Under the pieces are notes generated by a model. That model was not told the origin of the DNA. It saw only the letters and a program-made list of their open reading frames with translations, and searched no databases. From positions 124,001 through 188,000 of the forward strand of contig WMKJ01000004.1 of NCBI GenBank assembly GCA_009733715.1: DNA of 64,000 nucleotides. The letters run 5' to 3'. This document shows positions 1 to 11,918 of this stretch, piece after piece. The position numbers and the translations under genes were made by a program. Source of the DNA: Herpomyces periplanetae. Its lineage: Eukaryota; Ascomycota; Laboulbeniomycetes; Herpomycetales; Herpomycetaceae. Positions within the stretch are counted from its first letter, which is position 1; each line of letters starts with the position of its first letter.

Positions 1-3000
1 AGAATTAAGCGTGTTTGAAAAGGATGGTAACCGATATATTGTCAACAGAAACAGATGGGGAAGTGGAGTTCGATGTTATATGTAAAAGAAAGAAGATAAG
101 CAGGAGAAAAAACTTTCTCGAAAAGAAGTAGATAAATAAAAATGTAGAACGAGGAACGTGTAAGTTTAGAAAGACGAGGAGATGGATGATGGGGCTTCTT
201 CCCTACGGGAAAAAATAAAGAGACGTGTAGATGCTTTAAAAAAGGAAGAATTTGACCTAACCTAGCCCAATTTAACCTATCATGACTAATCCGCAACGAG
301 TCGGGCCGAGCCAGCTTGGTCTGAGCCAAGTCTGGGGACAATAGGCGGGCCGAGCATTCAAAGGCAAATATTCGGGGTAAGTTATGACATATTATTGGAC
401 TATTTTATATTTTGATTTCTCACCATGAGATCATCAAAAAAACTAGCTAAACCCATTTTTATGGGCAATAGTGATAATAGTTTGGGGAACGATAAACAGA
501 TTGATTGAAGTTTTGGGCTGCTTAAAGTTAGTCCATCGGCAAACCACAGGGCTTTAGAGAGACTATATCATTCCCGGGATATCGGGAATATCAACTTTGC
601 AGCGGGATCTCTGCAGCTTCCTTGGCACAAATGTAGCTGGAGAATCAATCGGGAAACAAGGCTTGGCACGGCACGGCACTGCGCGGCACAGTGTACTATG
701 ACACAATTCCGTTCGGTTCAGCGTGGCTCTCCTCACCTCGGCTCCCTTGAGTATCCGATTTAAGTAAAATCCATCGGTCAAGTAGGTTTTTCCTATTTTG
801 GCAATTAAACCTTCTACTAATTCCAAAGCTAATATTCATTACTGTATCTCTTGCTCTGGTTGGTCTTTTCACCAAACACACACTCTTTTATGTTTTAATT
901 TTATCCTCCCATCAAACCTCTTCTAGTTTTCTCCTTACATTTTACTCAATTTGATTGCTTTGAGTTCTTTTCCCTTAAACAAACTCTCTAACGCATATAT
1001 TACATTTGTTAATGGTTTTGGCCACCTAATATCATCGTAAACTTGTCCTCTTCAATCTCCCCGAAAACTTCATCTCAGTCTTACCTTCGTCGTTACTCTT
1101 GATATCTTTCAATACACGTTTCCACAGATAAAATTCCGTTCGCATGGAAATGTAATTCATGCTAATATTCTCTTTTGTACAACATTTGTGTATTCAGATC
1201 CATCCTTGAACAATCAAACTTCCTACCAATCCAATTGTTTCTAATAACTTATTCTGGTAAATTAACCATAACCCTTATAGCTTATTGATCGTTATTCGAT
1301 CTAATCTCCCGTTGTACTGTCATCATTACTTGAATCTCATGGATTTACCATATTCTCTCATATATATCATACCAACACCCACTGAATATTTTTCGATAAT
1401 TTCAACTACACATCTTTTTTCCTTGATTATCGTCAAAAATGATTTCCCTGCATCTTTAATTTGTGTACACTTAAACAAAAATGTGTAAACAGTAATGACT
1501 CGTTAAGTTCTTATACTGAACCTTCATTTGTCAAATTTCACACTTCTATATTCTTACCATCTACAAAACTAACCAAATTTCCGAATAACACATCCAAAAC
1601 TTCAATTTCCCTTAAAATTACCTACCACATACTGATAGTTACTCTATAGACTATCCGAAACGTGGTGTGTTGCATATACTGTATCGTGTATAGTCCGTTA
1701 AAGTGTATGCTTGACAATACGACGTTAAAATTTATTTCTTAGTGGAGTGGCACATTCGTAACAAATACATCACTTTTTTCATATTCACTAAACATTCTTT
1801 TCATAACCGTAATAATTGTAATTTACATTTATATATGCTGACATACTTAATATCATATTTTCAGGTCAAAAGCATAGTATCCAAATCATGATATTCTTTC
1901 TAACATAAATGATTAAACTACATTCATCCTAACTTGAAAGTATAATTTAATCCGCCTTATCAATACCGTATACAGTAGAATCTTTATATAACGTTATTTA
2001 TAATAATTTGTATACGTAATTGCTAGAAAAATATTACCAAATCGGGAAATATTTGCTATATCAAAGGCAAACGACGTTTTAATTTTTTTGCTTATCATAT
2101 ATTCTTCTAGTAAAAACTAAATTGACCGAAAATTGAAACTTACATGATTCATTTTGAAGTGTATTTAACCGTAATTAATTAATCATGACGCTTGAAATAC
2201 GCAAATGTTTACGCCTTGAAAAGGCCCAACCCTTTATGAAAAATTGTTTATCTAGTAATCTCTACTTAAACCTATACATATGTATATAATCCCTCCATGC
2301 AAATAATTACCAGATAAATAAACCACATCTATCGAAAAAGGTAAAGTAAAATTCCCTCGAACAATAATTAGTCCAGTATAACTGTTTATGCATCATTCAT
2401 CTTCATCTGCGCTATTATATTCAATTTATCTCACTTAAAGTGCCACCATAATCCCAATACCATATACTAGTAAATTCGCCTAACCCATTACTCCCCTCAG
2501 CTAAGCCCTCTCGCTTCAAGCATTTCAAAATTCCATATTTACTTCTCGGCTCAATTCCATCCCATCCCTCATCCCACCCACTGAACTCCCCCGTATACCC
2601 CCGCGCCACAAATGGCATGACTCAGCCGCGTGACATAGATTAATAAGCGGTCTACAAGACTTCTGGGGATTTAGCAGCACATTTCACGGAGCAGAAATAA
2701 TATTCTCTTCAAATTCTCGTGTCGTTAGAGCGATATATCGAATCTTCAATCAGTTTCACGTAAACTATGGTTGCACCATGATTTGTATAGTTGATTACGC
2801 TCTACGTCACAATATTTAACACTATCATCTTTCGTAGAATTGTATATTCCCAAACTTTTTTACGTCACGCAATTGTCATTTATCCATCTTTCGTCACTTC
2901 GTTGGTGTACGAATATTTTTGTTCACACCACCAACCAGATTTACCACTTTTTACACTCTTCTCTTCGCTATATCAACTTGATTTTTCAAGTTGTCCTGTT

Positions 3001-3281
3001 TAATGTGAGATTTTCTTCTACTCCATTCTGTTGCTTATCTTGATTAATTAACTCCCCTTCCTTAACAGCCCCTCTTCTTGACCGCGCTTTCTCTTCGATC
3101 TTTCATATGGTACCGTGGAGTTTGACCATACCATTACATATTAAAGTTTAACGATATATTCTCTTCATTGTTACCATCTCTATATATCCTCTACGCACTT
3201 TTTATCCTACATCTAACGATTTTCGACTGGACTATTCGATCATCTTTACTTAGCCTTTTTGCATACATACACTCAAGTCGA
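1..3281. other. AT-rich stretch with no recognised gene
   Basis: No open frame here resembles a known protein; the longest are under 100 codons with biased composition. Positions 250-360 and 540-760 are GC-richer. They contain a twice-used 10-base word (cgggccgagc, near 304 and 347) and a degenerate pentamer tract rich in ggcac (663-691). The last 200-300 bases are pyrimidine-rich and probably form the promoter and leader of the Doa10 gene that follows. Confidence 0.6.
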
Positions 3282-6200
3282 ATGGCATCGGATGAATCTG
3301 ACACGTGTCGAATATGTAGATCCGAAGGCTCTTTGGACGAACCTCTATTTCATCCTTGCAAATGTAGCGGTACAATTCAGTTCGTTCACCAGAGCTGTCT
3401 GGTAGAGTGGTTATCCCACTCCCAGAAAAAGTATTGTGAACTTTGTAAAACTCAGTATAAGTTCACTAAACTCTACCATCCCGATATGCCACAAAAATTG
3501 CCATTGACCATGTTCTTTCGATTAATATTTTGGCATTTTGTTCGCATTGTTGTAATATGGCTTCGTGGAATCCTCGTCGCCACCGTTTGGTTAATTGCGT
3601 TACCTTGGTGCATGCGATTTCTTTGGAGACTCTTGTTTTGGCTCGGGGACGGCGGTTGGGCTAGGGAAGTGTACTTGGTTTCAGCTCATTTACAACGTAT
3701 CGCTGATGCTGAGGAAAATCTATTGAATTTTACCTCCCCTTCATTTCCCCTCAACGCTTCCAATTATAACGAAACCTTGTCCGCTATCCTGTCCTCCTTC
3801 AAGGAAAATATAAACACTACTCGACAAAACTCTGCATTGCTCAGCACGGCGCGCAAACTGCTAAATTATTACCAAAGTAATCGCTCGGAGTCTTTCGATG
3901 GATCTCCCAACAACACTGTTAGTTCGGCCGTCTCTCTAATTCTATCACAGTCTCGTTCCTCCATACTATCGGATGTGAAACTGCTTCACAAACTTTTCTC
4001 CTCCTCCGTTACTATTCGTTTTGCCGTTGACGTATTAGAGGGTCAATTGATTACGGTTCTTGTAGTCGTAGCTTTCATTCTTGTTTTCTTAATTCGTGAG
4101 TGGGTTGTGCAACAGCAACCTATCATTGATATGGCCCCCAATGCCGCTGAAATTGCCCTTGGCCGAGTTGGTGGTGCGCTTTTACTACCCGAGAATGATG
4201 TCGCTCCTCTACCCGTACCAGAGCCTCCACCCGTAAGGCCAAATACCGGGTCCCCGGAATTATTAGACCAACCAAGTTCGTCCGTTACAATAGAGGAATC
4301 GGAACAGCAAGGGAATTCCGCCGCTAACCTAGACACTGATTTCGCATCATCCTCTACGTCTGTGTTTGATGAAAATGAAGATTACAAGGACCGCGCAATT
4401 TTAGATGAGCCAGTTGAACTTGATGCAAACTTCGAATATGAAGAGTTATCAGAACACCGTGCAAACCATGTTGGAAGTTCTAAAGTATTGGAAATTAAAA
4501 AGTTACTGTTTCGTCCCACATCTCCAGAGCAGATGGATCCAATTTCTCAACTTGAAAAAATTTCTCCTAATCTTCGTAATGCAGTGATATTCGGAGATGT
4601 AAAAGAATTCCGCAAAGCCTTAGAACAATCCACTCAAGAGGATGAAGAAAAAATTTTCCAGATACTTTTACAACTTAAACAGTCTGATGATTCACCAAAA
4701 GCAGTGACTGATGATTCAATTTCTGAATGGTCCAAAGCCGAAGAAATGCGTGTATTGATTGCAGATGACGTGCAACTTATCAGTTTACTCAACAAATTCT
4801 GTCAAAATCTTAAAAATTCTAACCTGGTGGAGTCTTCATCGGGTGAACCAGCAAATGATAATAACTCTAATAGTAAGGATATCACGGATATCGATCTTCA
4901 AAATGTAGTAGGTAAGTTTGTCAACACAATTACTGAACAGTAAAAATTAGAGGCTCCCTAATAACTGATTTCGTAGATGTCGATTGCAAAAGTGCACAGG
5001 ATTGGCAAACGCAAGAACATAGTGTAAGCTCAGTATTACCGAGTAATAACGTATCCGGTTCCTCCAGTGGTGATGCTGCTGAATTTGAATCTTCACATGT
5101 CGCGAATGAAATTATTGCAGAAACTCAAGAAGAAGTAAATGAGTTTGTTCCATTGGAAAATTCTAGGAACAATGTCAATACTCGAAATGAGAATGTCAAC
5201 GCTGAGCCTGGCCGCGGAAAAAGGTTTTTATTTGGGCTACTAGACCAGAGGACTGTAGATGGCTGGGTTGAATGGTACTGGAAGGACTTAGCACCTGAAA
5301 CTCTAATTGAAATTGACGAGAGAGGCGCTGGAGCTGCGGGTGGGGGTGGTGATGATAATGAACGGGAAGCTGGCAGAGCATTTGGCAATCGCCGTTTACC
5401 TCCTGGTATAGCTGGCCATTTTGACGCCGGTAATAATCACGGTGCAATGATTGGGCTCATACGTAATGATGAAAATAATGAAGGACCTGACAATAGAGAT
5501 GGTGATGAAGTCATTCGCGGAGCCGCAGTATTGGCCGCTGCAGCAGGTAGACCAGCAAATCCTGAAGTTGACGATGCAAATGTTGATGTGGATGATGACC
5601 CTGATAATATGGATGATGGAGAAGACTTAGAAGGAATACTTGAATTGATTGGAATGCAAGGGCCCATTGTAGGGTTATTTCAGAATGCCTTGTTCAGTGC
5701 GATACTAGTATCAGCAACCGTCACTGGTGCGGTTTGGCTGCCTTACTTATGGGGTAAATTGGTGATACTCGTTCTAGGGAGTCCATTCTCATTCAGTCTA
5801 ATACGTGCACCATTATACGTTATTTCATCTATTCTGGATTTCTTGTTCGATCTATTTATTTCAGCAACTGGGTTAATTGTCTGGGGCGTTTTATCAGGGT
5901 TTCGGTTTGTCGTTCCATTTTATCCATTTCAGTCAGTGGATAACTTTAGTCGTCATGCCCATACTCTATTTAAAACCTCTTTTTACCGGTTAATTGACAT
6001 AGCTGGACTCATTACGATTGACTTTGAGTATCTTCGTCTTTCCATGAATTCTCATGCTGCACTTTACAACATTAAAGATATATTAGCCATTTTCTTCACG
6101 GGATCATGGAAATTTACTTCCCGCTTATTTTCGACAGTTTTCTTTAATCCAAGCAGTCTACCACATTTTTGGGCACGTTCTTTTAGAGGTGGAATCTTAG

Positions 6201-8251
6201 TTGGCAAGGTTATTCTTGCTTGTCTTCAAAGTCACTTGGTGGAGATTGGACATGATATCTACGATTATCTTACATTCTTTAATGAGTCAAAATCTACTTC
6301 AGCTTTTATGGTATCTGATACGCTCATTTCAAATCCATTACTGGCATATTGGAGTGCAACTGATAGAACTATTTCAATTTTAATAGGATATCTATCATTT
6401 GCTATAATTGGAGCTATTTACCTGAAACGAGGTAAACCATTCTCCTCTCATGAAAATGGACAACAACTCGAAAGGTTTATTGCACAAGCTCTACGGCAAG
6501 CTGGAGGTGTAGTCAAAGTCATTGTGATCATTAGTATTGAAATGATAGTTTTTCCTCTTTACTGTGGACTGTTGCTCGACGTTGCCCTGTTACCTTTATT
6601 CGAAGGGGCAAGCATAATGACAAGAATTCAGTTTACTCAAGATTCCCCGCGAACTTCGTTATTCATTCACTGGTTTATCGGTACTTGCTACATGTTTCAT
6701 TTCGCCTTGTTTGTGTCCATGTGCCGAAAAATCATGAGAAAAGGCGTACTTTACTTTATACGGGATCCTGACGACCCAACGTTTCATCCGGTTCGCGATG
6801 TCCTCGAAAGGACTATTGCCACTCAACTGAGAAAGATTGCTTTAAGTGCAATTGTCTACGGCGCTCTAGTAATAGCTTGTCTAGGTGGGGTGGTCTGGTT
6901 AATTGCATGTGTATCTGGATCCGTGTTTCCTTTACGTTGGGTATCTTCAAAGTCACCTGTGGAATTTCCCTTGGATATACTGTTTTTCAATTCCATTTCA
7001 TCTTTCGTCATACGTAAAGTTCGCCCTTCGGATAGTCTCAAAATCATGTACACATGGTGGTTGAAGAAATCCGCTAGGACGTTGAGGTTAACAAATTTTT
7101 TGTTTGGTGAACGTCGCCCTTCTGAAGAGAGAACAGACAGTTGGTTTATCTGGGATGGAAAAAAGCGCACTGATAAAAAGAGTCTGGCAAAAGGAAAGTT
7201 TGTTGGTCGATATGTTCGTGCTCCTGCTTCTGATCTAGTCCGTATTCCTAAGGGGGAAAAAATTTTTCTTGAAGTCGACAAACATAATAACAGGCTAGAC
7301 GGAAATCACGCCAACTATGGCATACATGCTCGATTTCCTACGATGTTCAAGAAGGTTTATCTACCGCCTTGGTTCAAATTGCGCATTGCAATGTTCATTA
7401 TAGCAGTTTGGCTCTTTGCTGCTGCAACGGGTGTTGGAGCAACGGTATTTCCACTTGTTTTCGGTCGATGGATAATAAGCTTGGTTTTTGTAGACAAGTT
7501 CCGCAATGATATATACGCTTATTCCGTCGGAACCTATACGTTTGGTGCTATCATATACATTTTCACACTTCGGGATACCATAGTCAAAAAGTTTCGGCGC
7601 CGTTTGCGTAAACTTAAGCGAAAACGCGAAGTTCATATCTGGCGCAAATCTTATAATATGCTTAAACAACTTATTTCGTTTTCTTTGGTTTACTTTTCCC
7701 TGGGAATGCTATTCCCCTTAGCGGCGGCGGTTATCCTTGAAACCTACTTTTTAGTTCCTTTTCATTCCTACATTGAGCCTCAAGTTAAACATGTTATCCA
7801 TTTAGTGCAGGACTGGACACTTGGAATGTTGTACATGAGAATTATTATCCGATTTCTCATTAAAAGAAATTCCAAACCTGCCCGAGCTGCTCGTGCTGTG
7901 TTTCATCATGGGTGGGCGAGGCCGAACCTTGGTTTATTTGTAAAATATTTTTTTGCCCCGGCGCTCATTGTTTTCTTTATTTTAACCATTCTACCTGGTT
8001 CTTTGGCCATTCTACTAAATCACACTGTTTTTCGTGATCATGATGAAGCCGTTTCTAAGATGGTTCTGCGATTGATTTTCCCAATTTCCGCAAACTTTTA
8101 CCTTTTCATTTTCATCTTTATATTAATGCGTAAAGAACTGGAAAGGTGGAAGGGGAAAATTCGTGAAGAAGTTTACGTTGTCGGTCAAAAACTACACAAT
8201 TATGGTGAAAGATCTGTTCTTGTTAACCTGGAACAAACACCATCTAGATAA
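3282..8251 (+). CDS. DOA10: Doa10/MARCH6-type RING-CH E3 ubiquitin ligase of the ER
   Basis: Polytopic ER and inner-nuclear-membrane ubiquitin ligase of the ERAD-C branch, which works with E2s such as Ubc6 and Ubc7. Exons are 3282-4911 and 4977-8251, joined by a 65-base GTAAGT...TAG intron, giving 1634 residues. The start is the ATG at 3282 rather than the one at 3168, because family members begin a few residues before the RING-CH. That domain is complete in residues 9-55: Cys9, Cys12, Cys26, Cys28, His36, Cys39, Cys52, Cys55. Hydrophobic segments follow at once (about 70-140) and again across the second exon. The stretch ELIGMQGPIVGLFQNAL, ahead of membrane segments, is typical of the central Doa10 region. 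The tail VVGQKLHNYGE matches the conserved C-terminal element. An acidic, low-complexity cytosolic loop is encoded around both sides of the intron. It is longer than yeast Doa10 (1319 residues). Confidence 0.95.
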
Positions 8252-9131
8252 CAGCACTTTCTACATGGACAAGACTCCGTGTTTTATGCTTGTGAATATC
8301 ATGAAAATTTCGTATCAAGTGGTGACTGACATGATATTCATTCAATCATCCGTCCATTTACAGTATATCAAGAGATGGTATCGAATGTATTTTCGATAAC
8401 TCCCCTCCTATGCCTTACTGGATCCCCCTTCTCTTCAAGTCCGATACTTTTAACCTTTTTCACTTTGTCTAACGTGGGTTAAGTGTGCTCATCTTGGTAT
8501 ATTAATCCCGTTCAACAAAACCTATACTTATACCTATTTACATATTTTCTTGCTTACCTTGTGGCCTACCCTCTCCTTTTTTTTCCCTTGTTAATGTCTT
8601 ATTTTCTCCTTCCCTCGATAGATTTTGTTTATTCGTTTATAATCTGGATTGCCAGTCTCTACAAAAATACCCCATAAATTTTCTCTGCTGCAGTTTCTCC
8701 CCGATTCCTTGGGTCAGACGGGCCTGTTTACCGTATAAAATCCTTCAAATTCTTCTACCCTTGCTGCTCGGCTTTCTACTCCTTTCTCCCACTTTCCTCC
8801 CGACCAGTTCCCCGAAATCTGTTAAACCCCGAGCCAAGAGATTATATCTTTTCCCCCTTCGGTATCCCGATCCCTTCATCGCTTTCCTTTTCCATCACTT
8901 CCTTGCCGATACTCGAAACGCTTCAACTTCATCTTCTCGTTGTCATCGAATATTCCTTGTTACTCCGTTTCGCACTTCTCTTCTCTACTCGTTCCATTTA
9001 TTCTTACTCGGGAATATTAACACTTCTGCTCGAATGTTAGTTTGGTCAAGTGTCTCGTTACCGTCAGCGTTTATTATCCGTTTTCGACATTTTCTCGTCG
9101 ATCTGCTCTAGTTGTTTGTGTTATATTCATA
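8252..9131 (+). promoter_or_regulatory. Pyrimidine-rich intergenic leader ahead of the Rab gene
   Basis: This 880-base gap holds the Doa10 3' end and the Rab promoter and leader. From about 8400 the + strand is visibly rich in C and T (for example ttctcctttctcccacttt-like runs near 8770). This resembles CT-rich fungal promoters, in the sense orientation of the downstream gene. Open frames within it are composition artefacts. No conserved element was recognised. Confidence 0.5.
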
Positions 9132-10301
9132 ATGACGGAATCTACCACTACACTGGGAAAACCGAGTTGCAGCATCAAATTAGTATTACTCGGTGAAGCT
9201 GCTGTCGGAAAGGTTCGTCGCGTTCATATTTTAATACATTTCTTACTAGTTCTTACTTGAGCTATTTGAAATTGTTGTTATCCTATTCTCATTTTACCAT
9301 GTTTTGTCGTTTTTTAACTTACACATTTTTAATTCTATTAGTCTTCAATTGTATCCCGATTTGCCGTTGATGACTTTCAAGAGAACCGGGAGCCAACAAT
9401 TGGTGGTAAGCTGCTCTTTTTCTCTCTTTTTAAATTTCTCTTCGTATCATGATTTCTCTCATAAAACTTGACCTTGAACACTCCATCTCACAGATTCATT
9501 CTAGCTGCATTTTTAACCAGGCGCTACAATCTCCCCGATCGAGTAGTTAAATTTGAAGTATGGGATACAGCTGGACAAGAACGCTTTGCAAGTTTGGCAC
9601 CCATGTATTACCGCAACGCTCAAGCTTCCATGGTTGTTTATGATATCACCAAAGCTTCATCTCTTGATAAAGCTAAACATTGGGTAATCGAACTTAAACA
9701 ACAAGCTTCTCCACAAATAATTATTGCGTTGGTCGGAAACAAACTAGATTTAGCCCGACCAGCTAACGCAGTTGATCAACATCCTGCAATACTTCCCAAC
9801 ACTGGTGCTACCGCAGAATCTTCACCTGCATCTACTGAACTAAAGAAAATTTCTCGAGATGATAAACTTTCAACCTCCAGTGATCAAGATATACATAGTT
9901 CTTCGTCCTCCTCTAAATCTGATCTGGAGAATTCCCACTCAAAATCTCATGATTCCAAAACTAATCAACCTGAAAATGAATCATCTTCAAGCGTCAACGA
10001 TCGTGTCAATAACGCTGATCCCACCGACACTGATACTCGACAAATCTCATATGCTCAAGCAAAAGCATTCGCGGACAAAGAAGGGTTACTTTTCTTCGAG
10101 GTTAGTGCAAAAACTGGCCAAAATGTTCACGATACATTTCAAGCCATCGCTCAAGCCGTCCCTGAGACGTTATTTCGCAACCCTCGATCTGGTAGTTCCG
10201 ATCTTGTCAACTCCATAAATAGATACGGAAATAATTCCGATCGTTCTGTTCGTCTAACCGATGCTCGTGATTCCATTCCCGCTGACGAGTGTTCGTGCTA
10301 A
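9132..10301 (+). CDS. RAB5: Rab5-family small GTPase (Ypt52/Vps21-like) with a long Ser-rich insert
   Basis: Early-endosome Rab that recruits tethers and PI3-kinase for endosome fusion. Exons are 9132-9212, 9342-9405 and 9505-10301 (942 bases, 313 residues); the first intron uses the unusual donor GTTCGT. All nucleotide-binding motifs are present: P-loop GEAAVGKSS (21-29), switch I threonine in EPTIGAAF, DTAGQE (69-74), NKLD (127-130) and the G5 motif EVSAKTG. The signature PTIGAAFLT and SLAPMYYR are Rab5-specific. The protein ends DECSC, a CXC double geranylgeranylation signal. Between NKLDLAR and the next helix there is an insert of about 90 residues (roughly 135-224), mainly Ser, Asp, Asn and Lys, which explains the length against about 215 for an ordinary Rab5. 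Yeast Ypt52 also has an insertion near here, but a shorter one. Confidence 0.93.
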
Positions 10302-10682
10302 GTTCATTATGTATTGTGCATCCCCTTACTTTGCTTCATACCGTGCTATATCACTTCCTTTCTGTGTAGTATTCAGCGTTACACTCAATCATTATTCTTT
10401 ATTTAACGACCTCGTACTCATGAACTGTTTTCCCTACTTAGAAAAGTCTCGTCTCTTAACCCACATTTAAACATTGTTTCATACACAATTCCACCATCAC
10501 TCTTCCGTCAACCACTGCGAACAATAACACTTCGTATAATCCTAGAATTTCGTATTAATGTAACATGGTGTGTCAAAAAAATTAAAATAATAGCTAACCA
10601 CTGCTAAATACGTGCGCAAAACTTAGGAGTGTATGTATGCGCATGTATAAAAGAATACATTTAGGAGGAGCTTAAACCGACG
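10302..10682. other. Convergent 3' ends of the Rab and FIT genes
   Basis: A 381-base gap between the stops of two converging genes. It is AT-rich, as expected for two 3' untranslated regions. I see no further gene. Confidence 0.6.
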
Positions 10683-11918
10683 TCAACAGTCAATTCCCGG
10701 TAGACCTATAATAGTGCGTAAATGGGAGAATTGTCGGGGGAAAAAATAGATAAACCAAACCGTTAACAATGCATATAATGTACCTGAAAATTTTTCAATC
10801 CAGGTGTGAAAAAATATTGCCGTCATGAGCGTCATCCATAAACAAATTAGTATGTTTGCTAATGTGAACTTCACGATAATCCCCGGCGCATACAATTGAT
10901 GGTTCGCAGGGACGTTAAATAGAGGAGACGGCGGGTCGGAGGACCGTCGATGTCGATGTCGACAAGCGTGATGTGGACGTTGGCATGGGTATGAACGATA
11001 AGCTGCAGACAAGAAGTCGGGGTATATCACAGGGAGAATTTCAAAAAGTAGCAAAGCACTACCCAGTGTTAAAATAAATGCGTGACCTGAGATGTCAAGT
11101 CCACCTCTCCAAATACCGCCTGCACCATGGCAACTTGATCGATCATTCGCTGAAAAAGATGGTAGATGTACAGTTGTGGATTGTGTCGGTGGGCTCCCAT
11201 TAGCATAAATATTTTCAATCGTTGTGGATGGTGAAGGTTTACAATGGCCACCGGATGCCGTAAAAATTCGATCAAATAAGGCCGGTCCAAAACAGGCTTG
11301 GGTACATGTATACCAGACCGTCGTTGCCAAAAGCCAGCGTGCTAATACTTTTAATCGGGTACGATGATGGCTAGGTAAAGAATTATGATCTTCACGCGCA
11401 TCTACACATGTGCTAACATCATCTATCGACTTAGTAGTATTTGACTTTGATACGAGAGACTGTTTTTTTATCCACGTTAACGTTATCACCAAGCAAATGT
11501 CAGCAATGCCTATCCATAGCCAGCCTATCTTAACGTAGTAAACGTTAAAAAGGTTAGTCTTTCTGGCAAAGTAGCATGGTGCAGCATGCGCCGGGTACGA
11601 TTGTATCTCAGTACTAAACGGTATAGCTCGTAATGTTGGATTGACCACGGCAAAGAACGATCCAAATGTTAGTATTAACGGATAAATTGCCAATAACATT
11701 GTTTCGCGAACAGTAGGAATTAATGGCGCTAAACAATACTTCTCAACAATGTTTGCTGCGAGACTTTGTAACATGGATATTTTACGACTCAGGAATTGAA
11801 ACCAAGGCGTCTCCTGCCATCGGGATAACAGTGGCAAAGTTAATTCTGGTGAAGCCAAGTCAACCGTAGATTGAGAGTTTCCCGCCAACTTTGAACGTGA
11901 GTTTGATGATTTATCCAT
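10683..11918 (-). CDS. SCS3: Fat-storage-inducing transmembrane (FIT2/Scs3) family protein
   Basis: ER membrane protein of the FIT family, which supports lipid-droplet budding and is reported to act as an acyl-CoA diphosphatase of the lipid-phosphatase type. It is one uninterrupted frame of 411 residues. The family signatures are visible: GGLDISGHAFILTLG, with the first catalytic histidine at 279, and FFHTWIEKFSG, with the second at 371. Hydrophobic segments lie near 72-92, 129-149, 190-207, 278-299, 346-370 and 380-395, giving the six-pass layout of the family. The regions near 155-190 and 225-268 are long polar loops. Human FIT2 has 262 residues and yeast Scs3 380, so this one is at the long fungal end. 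It converges with the Rab gene. The assignment rests on the two histidine motifs plus topology. Confidence 0.85.
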   Translation of the reverse strand: MDKSSNSRSKLAGNSQSTVDLASPELTLPLLSRWQETPWFQFLSRKISMLQSLAANIVEKYCLAPLIPTVRETMLLAIYPLILTFGSFFAVVNPTLRAIPFSTEIQSYPAHAAPCYFARKTNLFNVYYVKIGWLWIGIADICLVITLTWIKKQSLVSKSNTTKSIDDVSTCVDAREDHNSLPSHHRTRLKVLARWLLATTVWYTCTQACFGPALFDRIFTASGGHCKPSPSTTIENIYANGSPPTQSTTVHLPSFSANDRSSCHGAGGIWRGGLDISGHAFILTLGSALLLFEILPVIYPDFLSAAYRSYPCQRPHHACRHRHRRSSDPPSPLFNVPANHQLYAPGIIVKFTLANILICLWMTLMTAIFFHTWIEKFSGTLYALLTVWFIYFFPRQFSHLRTIIGLPGIDC

